A DNA stretch of 64,000 bases from Mesostigma viride (lineage: Eukaryota > Streptophyta > Mesostigmatophyceae > Mesostigmatales > Mesostigmataceae): the NCBI GenBank assembly GCA_009746045.1, contig RPFO01000231.1, positions 711,388 to 775,387 of the forward strand, in the 5' to 3' direction. Position 1 is the first letter of the stretch, and each line of letters starts with the position of its first letter. Shown piece after piece: positions 1 through 11,100 of the stretch. A program made the translations under genes and the position numbers. The notes under the pieces were generated by a model that saw nothing but the letters and a program-made list of their open reading frames with translations, was not told the origin of the DNA and did not search any database.

Positions 1-194
1 ACCCTCGCACACTTGTGTGCATGAGCCGTCGCTCACAACACACAGGCAGCGCACCTACAGCCCTGCTGGGCCCTTTTCAACGATGCTTAACTACTCTTTT
101 GCTCAGCTACTCTATTTCTGAACTATTCTACTTCTCAACTTTTCTAGATCTATTGCTTAACTGCTCTATTGCGCTACCTACTACTATGTAGGCG

Positions 195-268
195 CACATC
201 ATTGCCCCGCTTTGCATGCATGCTGCGTACCTCGATTCCCACTCGGCTGCCCCTTGATCACTCTCTAA
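195..268 (+). repeat. Diverged copy of the 5' edge of the next exon
   Basis: This stretch aligns with 293-365, which is the 3' splice site and first coding bases of the exon starting at 319. Both carry cattgcc or tattgcc, then gcatgcatgc, then a coding-like run (gcgtacctcgattcc against gcatacctcaagtcc). The offset is about 98 bp. The copy has lost the AG and has small indels, so it is probably not spliced. The rest of 1-318 is pyrimidine-rich intron-like sequence with loose ctcaactattct-type repeats. Confidence 0.6.
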
Positions 269-318
269 CTTTTCCGTAATCGTGTGCCCACACTATTGCC
301 GGCAATGCATGCATGCAG

Positions 319-2693
319 GCCGCATACCTCAAGTCCCGCACGGCCCTCTTCGACATCCTGCCCAGCCTCACGAGTGCAATCTACTGCCTCTGGAATGTTC
401 TCGAGCCCCAGCTGGGGGCGAGCGGGAACGCCGCCTGCAGGGACAAGGTCGGCAGCGCCCTCAAGCGGCTGCGCACAAACCCGCTCCACTACGGATATTA
501 TGGCGCGTTCTTTGGGCTGGGCGGGGCGGGGCGGTCATCAGAGGACGGGGGGGAGGACAGGGGGGAGGAAGGAGGGGGAGGCGCCGAGGAGGGGGATGGC
601 AAGGCGCCGGCACAGTGGACGGCCGCACAGCTGCCCCCTGGGGTGTTATCGCGGGTTTCTAATCAGATGGAGACGAGCTTGCGGGCGGTGGAGGAGGCGA
701 TGGAAAGCGTGACGGAGGCGCCTAAGGTTGGTTCCTGGTCTTCACTGGTCATTACACATCACTGTGTCAGTTGAATCCGTTGGTACTTGAATACTCCGTC
801 CCTCTCTGACTATTTATTTACTTGAATACTCCGTCCCTCTCTGACTATTTATTTACTTGAATACTCCGCCCCTCTCTGACTATTTATTTACTTGAATACT
901 CCGTCCCTCTCTGACTATTTATTTACTTGAATACTCCGTCCCTCTCTGACTATTTATTTACTTGAATACTCCGTCCCTCTCTGACTATTTATTTACTTGA
1001 ATACTCCGTCCCTCTCTGACTATTTATTTACTTGAATACTCCGTCCCTCTCTGACTATTTATTTACTTGAATACTCCGTCCCTCTCTGACCAAGCTGATT
1101 TCACGCGCTTCCAAGCATGCCGGGGACGCCCAAGTTTGAATTACTAGTTGATTACGTAGCGTGGTTACTTTTTTTGCCGTCAACTATTTTGTTTGCTAGT
1201 AGATAATACTTGTGGTGTTTGAAAATGTGCCAGTGGAAGGTACGGTGGGCCGGCGCTGGGTTTTTCGCTGACCGGTTTTTAACTACGCGGTTTGTGTCTT
1301 ACATCTTACATAATGAACCGTGGATGCGGGGCAGATCTACCATCCCGCTCAATGCTCGCGCGGGGCGTTATCAATCCCACCTTGTCGTGGCTTGTGTCGG
1401 ACATAATCCCGTGCTGGACACTCGTACCATCCCGCTAGGTAGTCCGGCTTGTGACAAGCATTGGTAACCACGTCCTCTTGCACCTGGTATTACGCATGAT
1501 AACCTGCTGGGTACTCGCATCATGTCGCGGCTTTTGTTGGACATGGCTGCGTGTCATACAGCACTGCCATCCATCACAGTACCGCGGCTTGTGATGGGCA
1601 CTACCAACCGCACCTTGTTGCGCCGTGCATCAGACACTCACATGAACTTACCTGCATCATGACCTGTGTTGGACGTATAATTACCAGTATTTAGTTCAGC
1701 AACTAATGAATGGCCTGTGTGGGGCTGGATTACCCGCATCCTACTGGTGTGCGCCAGGTGTCCACGGAGAGCCTCAAGGGCTTCATCTCGCTGGTGTCCG
1801 CGATCCAGCAGGGCTACTCCACCTGGCTGTTGGAGACCAAGTGCCACCTGTCCCAGCGGTTTGAGGACGTGACGGACGCCTGCTTGGACGTGTGCAAGTG
1901 CCTGCAGTGGCTCGATCGCCGGATGCATGTAAGGCATATCTTCTCTACTGCAGTTAAGAATCCACTAACTAGTACTAGTGTAACGCATATCTTCTCTACT
2001 GCAGTTAAGAATCCACTAACTAGTACTAGTGTAACGCATATCTTCTCTACTGCAGTTAAGAATCCACTAACTAGTACTAGTGTAAAGCGGAAAACGATTG
2101 CAAGTTCCTGCACTGGCTCGTCCGCTTGCTGCACAAAATTGGGGAAATGTGCTTGTTTCTGTACAATCAAGCACGTGGGAGGGTGGGGCCTTGAGAATGT
2201 CACACTCACTACAGCCATTGTTGCGCTCGCGCTTCTTCGGTTCCCCTAAACCCATAACCCCCAAACCTAAACCCCCATCGTCGTAAGCGATGTCCACGTA
2301 TCCAGTGAATGGACAAGTGATGCTCACATGTCTATTAATTAGTTGATTAGTTAATCCACCCTAATAATTAATGTATACAGTGAATGGACAGCATAAGGCA
2401 TGTTGGCTGCATGTCGCAGTAGCGCTTGCTTGCTTGCCTAAAGATAGGCTTGATTCCGTCAACTCGGGGCCTCACGTTGTGACTAACACCGCTCCCCCTC
2501 ACCGGCTGTACACTCGTGGTTATTCTTGGCCCCACAGGAGCTGGACCCAAAGCTCAAGGGCATCACCATGCTGTACACACGGTCCATGCGCGAGGTGCAC
2601 CTGCGAAGGCACCAGCTGTTGAAGGCCGCGGTTGACCCGGTCCACAAGGTCTGCCTCGAACAGCCATTGACACCCATCGGGGTGCGCCCTTGA
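319..2693 (+). CDS. Unrecognised helical protein, 3' part (three exons)
   Basis: Exons are 319-726, 1758-1928 and 2538-2693, all phase 0, giving 227 codons and a TGA at 2691-2693. Acceptors are gcatgcag, gtgcgccag and ccccacag; donors are AAG/GTTGGT and CAT/GTAAGG. The first exon starts at an acceptor, so the 5' end lies outside the window. Exon 1 opens with AAYLKSRTALFDILPSL, followed by an acidic Gly/Glu-rich insert and an amphipathic helix. Exons 2 and 3 are almost wholly helical and Leu/Lys/Arg-rich (VSTESLKGFISLVSAIQ; LYTRSMREVHLRRHQLLKA), like a helical-bundle scaffold. I do not recognise the family. Exon 3 could instead splice at 2648 (AAG/GTCTGC), but reading on to the nearby stop is simpler. 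The calls rest on phase agreement, splice signals and the sharp contrast with the repeat-filled introns. Confidence 0.6.
785..1090 (+). repeat. 35-bp minisatellite, about 8.7 copies
   Basis: The unit cttgaatactccgtccctct plus ctgactatttattta repeats almost without change (one T to C). It lies in the first intron, about 58 bp after the donor at 727. The rest of this intron (1091-1757) holds only loosely periodic sequence with recurring gttggacat and ccatcccgct motifs. Confidence 0.95.
1929..2082 (+). repeat. 51-bp tandem repeat starting at a 5' splice site
   Basis: Three near-identical 51-bp units begin at 1929, 1980 and 2031. The first base of the first unit is the G of the GT donor that ends the exon at 1928. 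Units start GTAAGG or GTAACG, so each carries a donor-like site, and each also holds cttctctactgcag, a good acceptor-like string. The unit is a multiple of three and stays open in the exon frame. Confidence 0.95.
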
Positions 2694-4321
2694 GGAACGA
2701 GCCAACAGTGCTCTTGTTGGTATATATAACTGGCTGGCATTGGCTGAGCTTGCCAAGAGCTAGTGTCCATTGTCATGGACGTATATTACTTGCCCAGATT
2801 GAGAAGTCTCGCATCATGCATTTTTGGCACTTTGTCCCTAGTGCCTGTTTTGTGCTTGGACTCCTTTGCAAGGGTACCCTTCTACCCCAATACTATGGGG
2901 TCTGTAAAATACCAGGGTGCAGGTCTGAGAAAAAAAATGGTACCAGCATTTTTTTTTCTCAAACAGGCTGCGGCCTTTTTTTTGACATTTTCAGCAGAGA
3001 GTGCTGTAATTTATTCATGGGTTGCCCTGTTGTGTTTTTGGCTGGTGCAGCCAAGCCAGAAAGAGGAGGTTGATCAACCCATACACACTCCTGGGGAAAG
3101 CCCAATGAAGCTAACCCGTACACGCTCCTGGGGAAAGCCCAGTGAAGCTAATTTCGACTAGCGAGTTTTGTGTGATGATATGCGTATCATCAAAATGTTC
3201 ATGGCTCTTGAAGGTCTAGCAACGGCATTAAATTAAATTAAATTATAACACAACTCCGTTGGGAGATCATTAATTAATTAAACTCATCGCGATACAACGC
3301 CGTGGAATCAATAGGAGGGGGGACATCCAGTCAAAACAGCACACTCACTCGTGTGTCCGGCACGGCACCTCCGGACGTGGAGCGGACTCCAAAAACGGGA
3401 AAAAATGTGTCCGGCGGCAGAATTTTTGCGACGGAGTGTACTCCAGTCGAAATTTTTAGGTCGGCGCGAAGAAAAATTTTGTGGAGCTAACTCCTCCCGC
3501 CGGCCGGTCCGGCGCCTGAAAGGAGTGCGCTCTGGTGATCCCGCTAGCTAGCTCGGTCAGGCGTTTGATTTTAAGCGCAGGAGTCCGCTTTGGCCCTGCT
3601 GTACTTACAAGTTACGCTGAGAACTTACCAAGGACTGGTTGATTCTAGGAAGACGTATCAACTTTCAGGCAGGCGTCAGGTTGTTGTTGTTGATTCTGAC
3701 ACCGGACCTGGCGTCAGGCAATAGGCATCGAATTTCCGCCGGCTTGACGTCATTCTTGAGTCGCAGACCACCGTTGCACCGGCCAACAACCAGCCTGAAG
3801 CCGGAGCACTGCAGTACAAAATCATTAATATTCTTCTACTTGGAGAATATGCTAATACTATCGCTTACTAAGAGCTTCTACTAAGAGATTCTACAAAAAG
3901 TGCCACGTGTCGTACAAGCCACGTAGCACGTAGCAAACTCCCAAGTCGATCCGGCGCAGCCTTTTGGCTGACAGAGTGCACTCAGCCATTTTTCACTTTG
4001 GCTGGCGCCGGGCGGCGCGGTAGGCCAAACTCTGGAGTACGCTCCTGTACGATTTTAGGGGGGGATGTCCCCCCTCCTGAATCAATCAATTACTTAATTA
4101 ATCTAGTTGCTGGTTACAGGGTTGCGGGCGCCGCGGCTCGGATCGCTATGGTTGCAAACGTGATCATGCGCGGTGCCCACACTGACTTGGGGTTGGTATC
4201 CTTCACAACTACCTGCCACATATCTTTACACACCATCTGTTGTTTGTCTGTTATATGGAGGCAAAGGACTCGTTTTCTACACTACTAGGGGCCTGCACCA
4301 TGATGCAGGAGGGGGGGGGGG
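2694..4321. other. Intergenic, no gene seen
   Basis: Low-GC sequence downstream of the first gene. At 3226-3290 there is an inverted copy of the retroelement 3' end seen at 25050-25110 (ctccgttgggagatcat beside an attaa-type tail). A second short copy is at 6015-6055. Short open frames here look like chance. Confidence 0.6.
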
Positions 4322-4866
<545 letters not shown>

Positions 4867-6910
4867 TCACATGTGGCCTGCCAACTTAATCATTGATTAT
4901 TAACGGGTTAATGCCAACCAAGTATCTTCAGTGTGAAAAACAATCCTGGACACATTGACTGGATTGAGGGAAGGTAATGTATCGTGTCGGACTGACGTAT
5001 GTACACACTGAGCTATGCAATACATAATGACCCTGGAAAACAGTGCTGAAGTATGATGATGTCTACGTCGTTCTACAATCTACTTCTTTGGTTACCATTT
5101 GATGTTTACTGACCAAGCGGCTAGCTCAACTGGAGATAAGTGGGCGCCCATGCAGATGCTTATGAGAATATCCCATGCAACCCAGAATGTAGAAAAGACA
5201 GTGCTACCGCCTCCGCCCCCCTCTGCTCGACTTTTTTGAACTAGCCGATCCACCTGCTGGCGTCTGCAAGGAACAGTGAAGGGTGATGGTGGGTGGAGGT
5301 TCTATATAGACCACTTGTTAGAAGGTATGGTAGTAATAAGGATAGAAATACATGGTATTCCATGTACTGCTACGCTCACCCTGCAGGGATACATGGCCAT
5401 TTACGGTGCAAAATTGCTGAGGCAGCCAACCAAAAGGACTCATCGGATTGGCCAGAAAGGACATGGTGTTTATTGCTGCCCTTATGGCACCAAACAGGGA
5501 CAGGCCACCCAGTCGGTGAATTTGCCCCCAGCAACTGTCGCTCAACCGTGGCTGTAATGTCAGCACCACGGAGCGCAGCTTGAAAAATAGCCTGAGTGTG
5601 CCAGACAGCGTTGAAAATGGCTCAGGAGGCGCCCAGCGACGCAGTCAAGTGCCCACGTGCGAGAGGCAATGCACCCCGTGACTTGTCTCTTCTGCCAACC
5701 CCGGCTAAAGTTCCGAACCCAGCTCGCCCAAAACCCACCCCAGCTCTCCCTAACAAGCCAGACGCGTGACCTTGTTTCCTGAGCCTGGCGGACAGATCCT
5801 CGGGCTCCCAATAGTTCCATGTCGCACATGGTCACTGTAACCATGGTGCGCATGGTCACTGTCGCCATAAGGCACAGGAGAACACGAGCGGACCTGCCAC
5901 CGGAACTTTTCCCAGCCCCGACAACGTCAGGTCAGCCCACAGAAGAGCCTGTGCATCTCTAGCAAGCCGTTGGAGCAACTCAAGTCCACCACATCCCCAT
6001 ATATATCCCCATTAGAAACATAACTCCGTTGGGAGTATCTGTAGCACATATCCCTGAGAAGGGGCATATGGCCTATAATACATTCTAAGCTACTTCCTGC
6101 AAGGGTGGGAATGTAAACGACATCCCCATATAGCTGTGATAGTCACTCTCGGAATGATGATGATACAAACCTGGTACCAGCACGACCTCATACAAACTAG
6201 AGCTGTCAAGTTGAGCTCATACCTCTGTACAAACTAGAGCTGTAAAGTTGAGCGCATACCGCTGTGAAGTCAAGCGTAGTCCTCGTGGCCTCCGCCACAG
6301 TACGAAGCAGACAAATAAATAAGATTGATGCGATGCCAAATCCACCGCCACTACTAACAAACTGCCTTCATGGGCACCAAAAGCCGCCAGCCCAATAGCT
6401 TGTAACTGCCATGTATCTCACGGGCCTTCCCCTTCCCCGCGAAATGAATCAGCTTATGTACACCCTTGGCGATCCCACGGCAACACACTACGGCTTCGCA
6501 AGGCAACCGCCCAAGCGTTGTAGTGACCAGTATAGTGACCAATGGGTCGAGTACAGTATACTACGGCTTCGCAAGGCAACTTCTTTATGTTGCATCACCC
6601 GGCCCGACTTGCCTGAGGGGTTGCAGCACCGCCAAAGCCAAACAAATTGGTGGCAACTGACGGCGTCGATGTCCCTGAAACACCGGCCAGGCGCGCATCC
6701 ACCATGGATTTCATGCCACCCAACGGTGAACCACATCCACATCCACAGCCACAGCCACAGATGGCAGGCAGACAGATACGGATGGGTTAGATTGCGTGTG
6801 CACAGGGATATCTCTCCTGACCTGCCCACTAGCCCAACTGTGGCTAGCGATTTACCACCCGCTTGGCCCCTCCTCCCACCCCCATACCCCCTCACAGGCC
6901 CAGCATCCTC
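4867..6910. other. Intergenic or NUP58 3' region, no gene seen
   Basis: No open frame here looks coding. cactacggcttcgcaaggca occurs twice near 6484 and 6560 in slightly different forms. A retroelement 3' end fragment lies at 6015-6055 (aacataactccgttgggag). If the NUP58 gene continues past exon 7, its last exon could lie here, but I could not find it. Confidence 0.4.
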
Positions 6911-7088
6911 ACATGCCCCCATGCCCCCATGCCCCCATGCCCCCATGCCCCCATGCCCCCATGCCCCCATGCCCCCATGCCCCCATGCCCCCATGCCCCC
7001 ATGCCCCCATGCCCCCATGCCCCCATGCCCCCATGCCCCCATGCCCCCATGCCCCCATGCCCCCATGCCCCCATGCCCCCATGCCCCC
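6911..7088 (+). repeat. 8-bp repeat (atgccccc), about 22 copies
   Basis: A near-perfect array of atgccccc, followed to 7160 by decayed variants (ccccaccccatg). It reads as Pro-His-Ala on one strand and Gly-Met-Gly on the other only because of the repeat. Confidence 0.97.
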
Positions 7089-7459
7089 ACCCCACCCCAT
7101 GCCCCCACCCCACCCCATGCCTCCATGCCACCCCATGCCCCCATGCCACTCCATGCCCCTTTTCCTTACCTGCCTGCCTGCCGGGCTCTCCCCTGCCCTC
7201 TCCCGTTCCCCGTTCTTCCTGACCCCTCTCTCCCCCCCCTGTTCCCCTCTGGCCCCCCATGTTCCCCCGACGCCGTGTGTACGCATGCGTCAGTGCGACG
7301 GCGACGCTACCAGGCGACAGCCAGCGCATTGGCTTACAATCCAGTATAAGGATGGCCATATACCAGGATGTTGTGGCGTGTTACTTGTACTACTACGTGG
7401 CGTCCTACATTCATGCATGCAAAGAAGCGTCCTATTGTTTGATACGCATACCCTACATC

Positions 7460-7510
7460 TATTGAGGGATTCTCCAGATTTCTGGCTTGCGCTGGATGTC
7501 TCATTGATCA
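7460..7510 (+). repeat. Dispersed repeat core (SINE- or MITE-like)
   Basis: gattctccagatttctggct followed by tgcgctgg and a tgtctcattga tail. Related copies are at 22365-22412, 26985-27030, 33005-33095 (inverted), 56400-56460 (inverted) and 58545-58660. Several carry a flanking ggtcactatagta or actatagtgacc motif. Confidence 0.7.
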
Positions 7511-8046
7511 GGGGCGCTAGAAACACAGCAAGTGCTACCGAGAGTGCTACGTTCATGTACTCCGCCACGCCTTCACTAAAGACACAATGAAGACTCCAGA
7601 AAGACGTTGGCACAAAAAGTTATAACACAGCCGTGCAGTACGATAGCATCATCATGTCTCGTCGTGGTTGCAACCCCCAAGCCGCCGAGGCCGCACGATA
7701 ACCCCATACAATAATAAAAGGACGCACGCCACCGCCAGCCACCTTAATTAAACACGTCCCAGCACGGGAAGTCGAGGCCCCCGAGGGGTCAACAGCCACA
7801 TGTTGGCCAAGCACAGGTAGCACAGGTGCGACGCGGTGTACTGGCGGTAAATTGGACGAGGTAAATGGGCGAGGTGAACTGGGCGAGGTAAACTACCCAG
7901 CGATGAAAAGCTACCAAACAAAAAGGAGAATTCTCGATCCCAGTACTGTCATGGAGAGGCAGGACATTCTGCCTGGTGGAACCGCAGGAAAGTGCAGCTG
8001 GACGCCGGATATTTGGAATCATGACCGTGGTGGGACTTGGGGGTAG

Positions 8047-8092
8047 ATACCGAAACCTAAACCCTAAACCCTAAACCCTAAACCCTAAACCG
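8047..8092 (+). repeat. Interstitial telomere-type repeat (CCCTAAA)n
   Basis: Four to five tandem CCCTAAA units, with one CCTAAA at the left edge. This is the plant-type TTTAGGG telomere repeat. It is internal, about 50 bp beyond the last assigned NUP58 stop. A decayed relative (ccctaaacccataaccccca) lies near 2247. Confidence 0.9.
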
Positions 8093-8140
8093 GTACTCCA
8101 CAGCGGGATACCTGGGTCCGTGCCGATGAGGCAAACCCAA

Positions 8141-11100
8141 CTAAATAACTGCACGTGTATAGAAACCAGCACGCGCACCGAGCGGTGACCACCGGGTCAT
8201 GGTGCAACAAGGAGAGCCACGCACTAACGGGGGGTGGGTGGAAAAATGGCCATTAGCGACGGGTTGCGACACGAAATGCCACGCACCAAATGCGGGGGTT
8301 GGCGTCGCCGCGCCACCAAACAGGCTGGGCGATGCGGGTGTGGCGGAACCAAAGGCCGACGAGGAGCCTGCGGGGGCCAAGCGGGGAAGATGGGGGGCAG
8401 ACAGGCCAGCGGATGGGGGGCAGATGGGCCAGTGGGGTGGGGGTCAGACAGGCCAGCGGGTGGGGGGCAGACAGGCCAGCGGGTGGGGGGCAGACGGGCC
8501 AGCGGGGCTGGAGAGGGCCCCATGTTTTCCACACCAGCAGGTAGGAGGTAGATCAATAGCAATCAGAGCGTTACCCTGGAGACGATGCTAGGCGAAGACA
8601 GTGAAACCGCCAATCAATAACAGATGGGCCCAAGCGAAACTGCGCAAGGATGCTACTGTAGCGATCGAATGAAGATGAAAGTCCACAGCACGAGAACCTT
8701 GCATGGCCATCTGATCATGCAGTACATGGCTGGTAGAAAATCCCGATATGGCTAGGTGTAGAAAGTCCCGATATGGACGCATATCGAGTGGTTACGGGGC
8801 TTGACAAGGTTTTGAGCCTCGGGCAGGGTCAGTAAGCCTATATAGAAAAACAGAGGTAACCGCAAGAATCACATGATGCTCTCAGGTAGTCACCATGACA
8901 GTCACGCATGCTGTCTCTTTTAGTTCTCTTTATTCCCACGAGATAGACCCGTAAACCCACACAGCAGCATTGTCGTAGTAATTCCGGAACAGGGGCATTG
9001 TCATAGTACTTCAGTGTTAGGTATGACTATGGGTTCAGCGATTAGTACAGGTATGAGTAAATGCATGGGCGTGGGCATGGGCGTGGCGTCCGCGTGGACA
9101 TGGCTTGCAAGAGAATACATTATTAAGGATGATCGAATAGATACAGAGGGACATTCTCACAGGCTTGTCAGAGGGTTGGGGCCGCCTTACCAAATGCTGG
9201 GACATTAACATCGAATAGTCATTAAAAGGAGTATTCAATGAGATACAGAGGGACAACGTCATAGGCATGCGGGCTGGGGGCAGACTTACCAAATGCTGGG
9301 ACGGACGAGCCAGGGAACACGGGCGTGGATGGTGTGGCCGCGCCTGCACCGGTAAACACCAGTTAAAAAAAAAAAAGAGTATTACTTAAGTGGGAAAGTA
9401 AGTGCACAGGTGCACGCTGGGATGGTGTGGCCACGCCGGGGCCGGTAAACACAGAACAAGGCTACGTTACTCAATACAAAGCTGAAGCTCAGTGCGAAGG
9501 GAAATGCACAGGAAGGGAAATGGGCAAGCCGGCGAGTGAAGAGCCAAGCAGGGATGGCATCGTCGTGCCTGCACCGGGGATGTAAAATGATTACCCAGTT
9601 TAGTAAACAAGTCAGCCCGTGCACAGATAGAGACGCCAGCGGGGTAGGAGGCAAGCCAAGAAGCCGGGAGCGCGCCAGTGAACTCCACAGGTGGTTGTGA
9701 GAGGACAACTAGGTCTAATTGCTCGGGTACAGCAAGAAGAGCAGTAGGAAAGGAAGTTCAATAGGAAAGGTCAGTCAGCGCACAGGTGGATGGGGCGGGG
9801 TAAGGGTTGGGAGGGTGGGGGTGGGGCGGGAATCCCTCTCGTTTTGACTGGAAATGAGCCAAAAACAAAATTCATGCCACCAGACCCGCAACTAGCAGAG
9901 ACAAGTGCCGATCCCCCCCCCCAACCCAACCCAACCCAACCCAACCCACGTGGTCACGTGAGTCACGTGACGTGAGCAAAACTTTGGGAGTAACAAGCGC
10001 CCGCGCTCATGCACTGACGCAAACCACAAAAACACACACTGGTTTCCACTGGATGCAAGCCATATAAACAGCAAACGCAAACCACAAAAACACACACTGG
10101 TTTCCTCTGGTTGCAAGCCATATAAACAGCAAACGCAAACCACAAAAACACGAAAGTCGTTGGAAACCAACCAATTGGAAGCACACGGGGGCATTGATAC
10201 TTTGCAAACAAACGCAGTGCACAACAGACCGCCACGCATCTCTCAAAGACACCCTTGAGCGGGTCCAAACAGGTGGAACGCCAACCCCCAACCCATACAT
10301 AGATACCAGTAGATAAATAACCCAACGTACCCATACATATATAGATACCAGTAGATAAATAACCCAACGTACCCATACATAGATAGATACCAGTAGATAA
10401 ATAACCCAACGTACCCATACATAGATAGATACCAGTAGATGAATAACCCAACGTACCAAATGCCGGAGTGGTGGATGATCCAAAGAGGCTTGGTGTGGAC
10501 GCTGGCGCGGACGCAGCGCCCACTGAGGCCATGGGAAAGGAACGGGAAAACGGCAGGGAAAAAGAACGTGGAAATATTGTCATGATTCTTTATTGAAAAT
10601 GGAAAGAAGGGGAAGAGCGGGCCAACCCACGGTGGCCATGGGAAGGAACCGGAGCAAGGCAGGGGACAAGGAACCAAGGGATAGGGAAACAACAACAAGG
10701 AAAAGAAAATAGGGGAAACAACAGCCAAAACAACAACCAAAAAGTGAGTCATCACGTACTTCCCCCCCCCTCCCCCACCCCCCCAAAGCTACTTGTCCCT
10801 CTTATGGATCGCACATTTGCTACAACACCTGCGGCTTCAACACTTGCATTCCCCGCCCCCCCCCTCCCCCCTGACTAAGGGGGGTTGACTTGCAGAGCCG
10901 TAGCACTTGTCCCTGTTACTCACCGCCCATGTACATCACGGTCCCAGTCAACTGCGGCCTCATCACTCCCATCATGGCCCATACCGCCCAACGCTACGCT
11001 ACCTTCCTCATCACACGCCTCCCTTGAATAGCCCACACAACCTGTGGTTCCATCCCCCCCCAGCCCCCCTCCCCCCCAAAAGAAAATGCTAAAATCTCCC

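Noticed and set aside
5560-5868. Minus-strand 102-codon frame as a NUP58 terminal exon
   Set aside because: No FG motif, wrong composition and no phase-compatible acceptor found.
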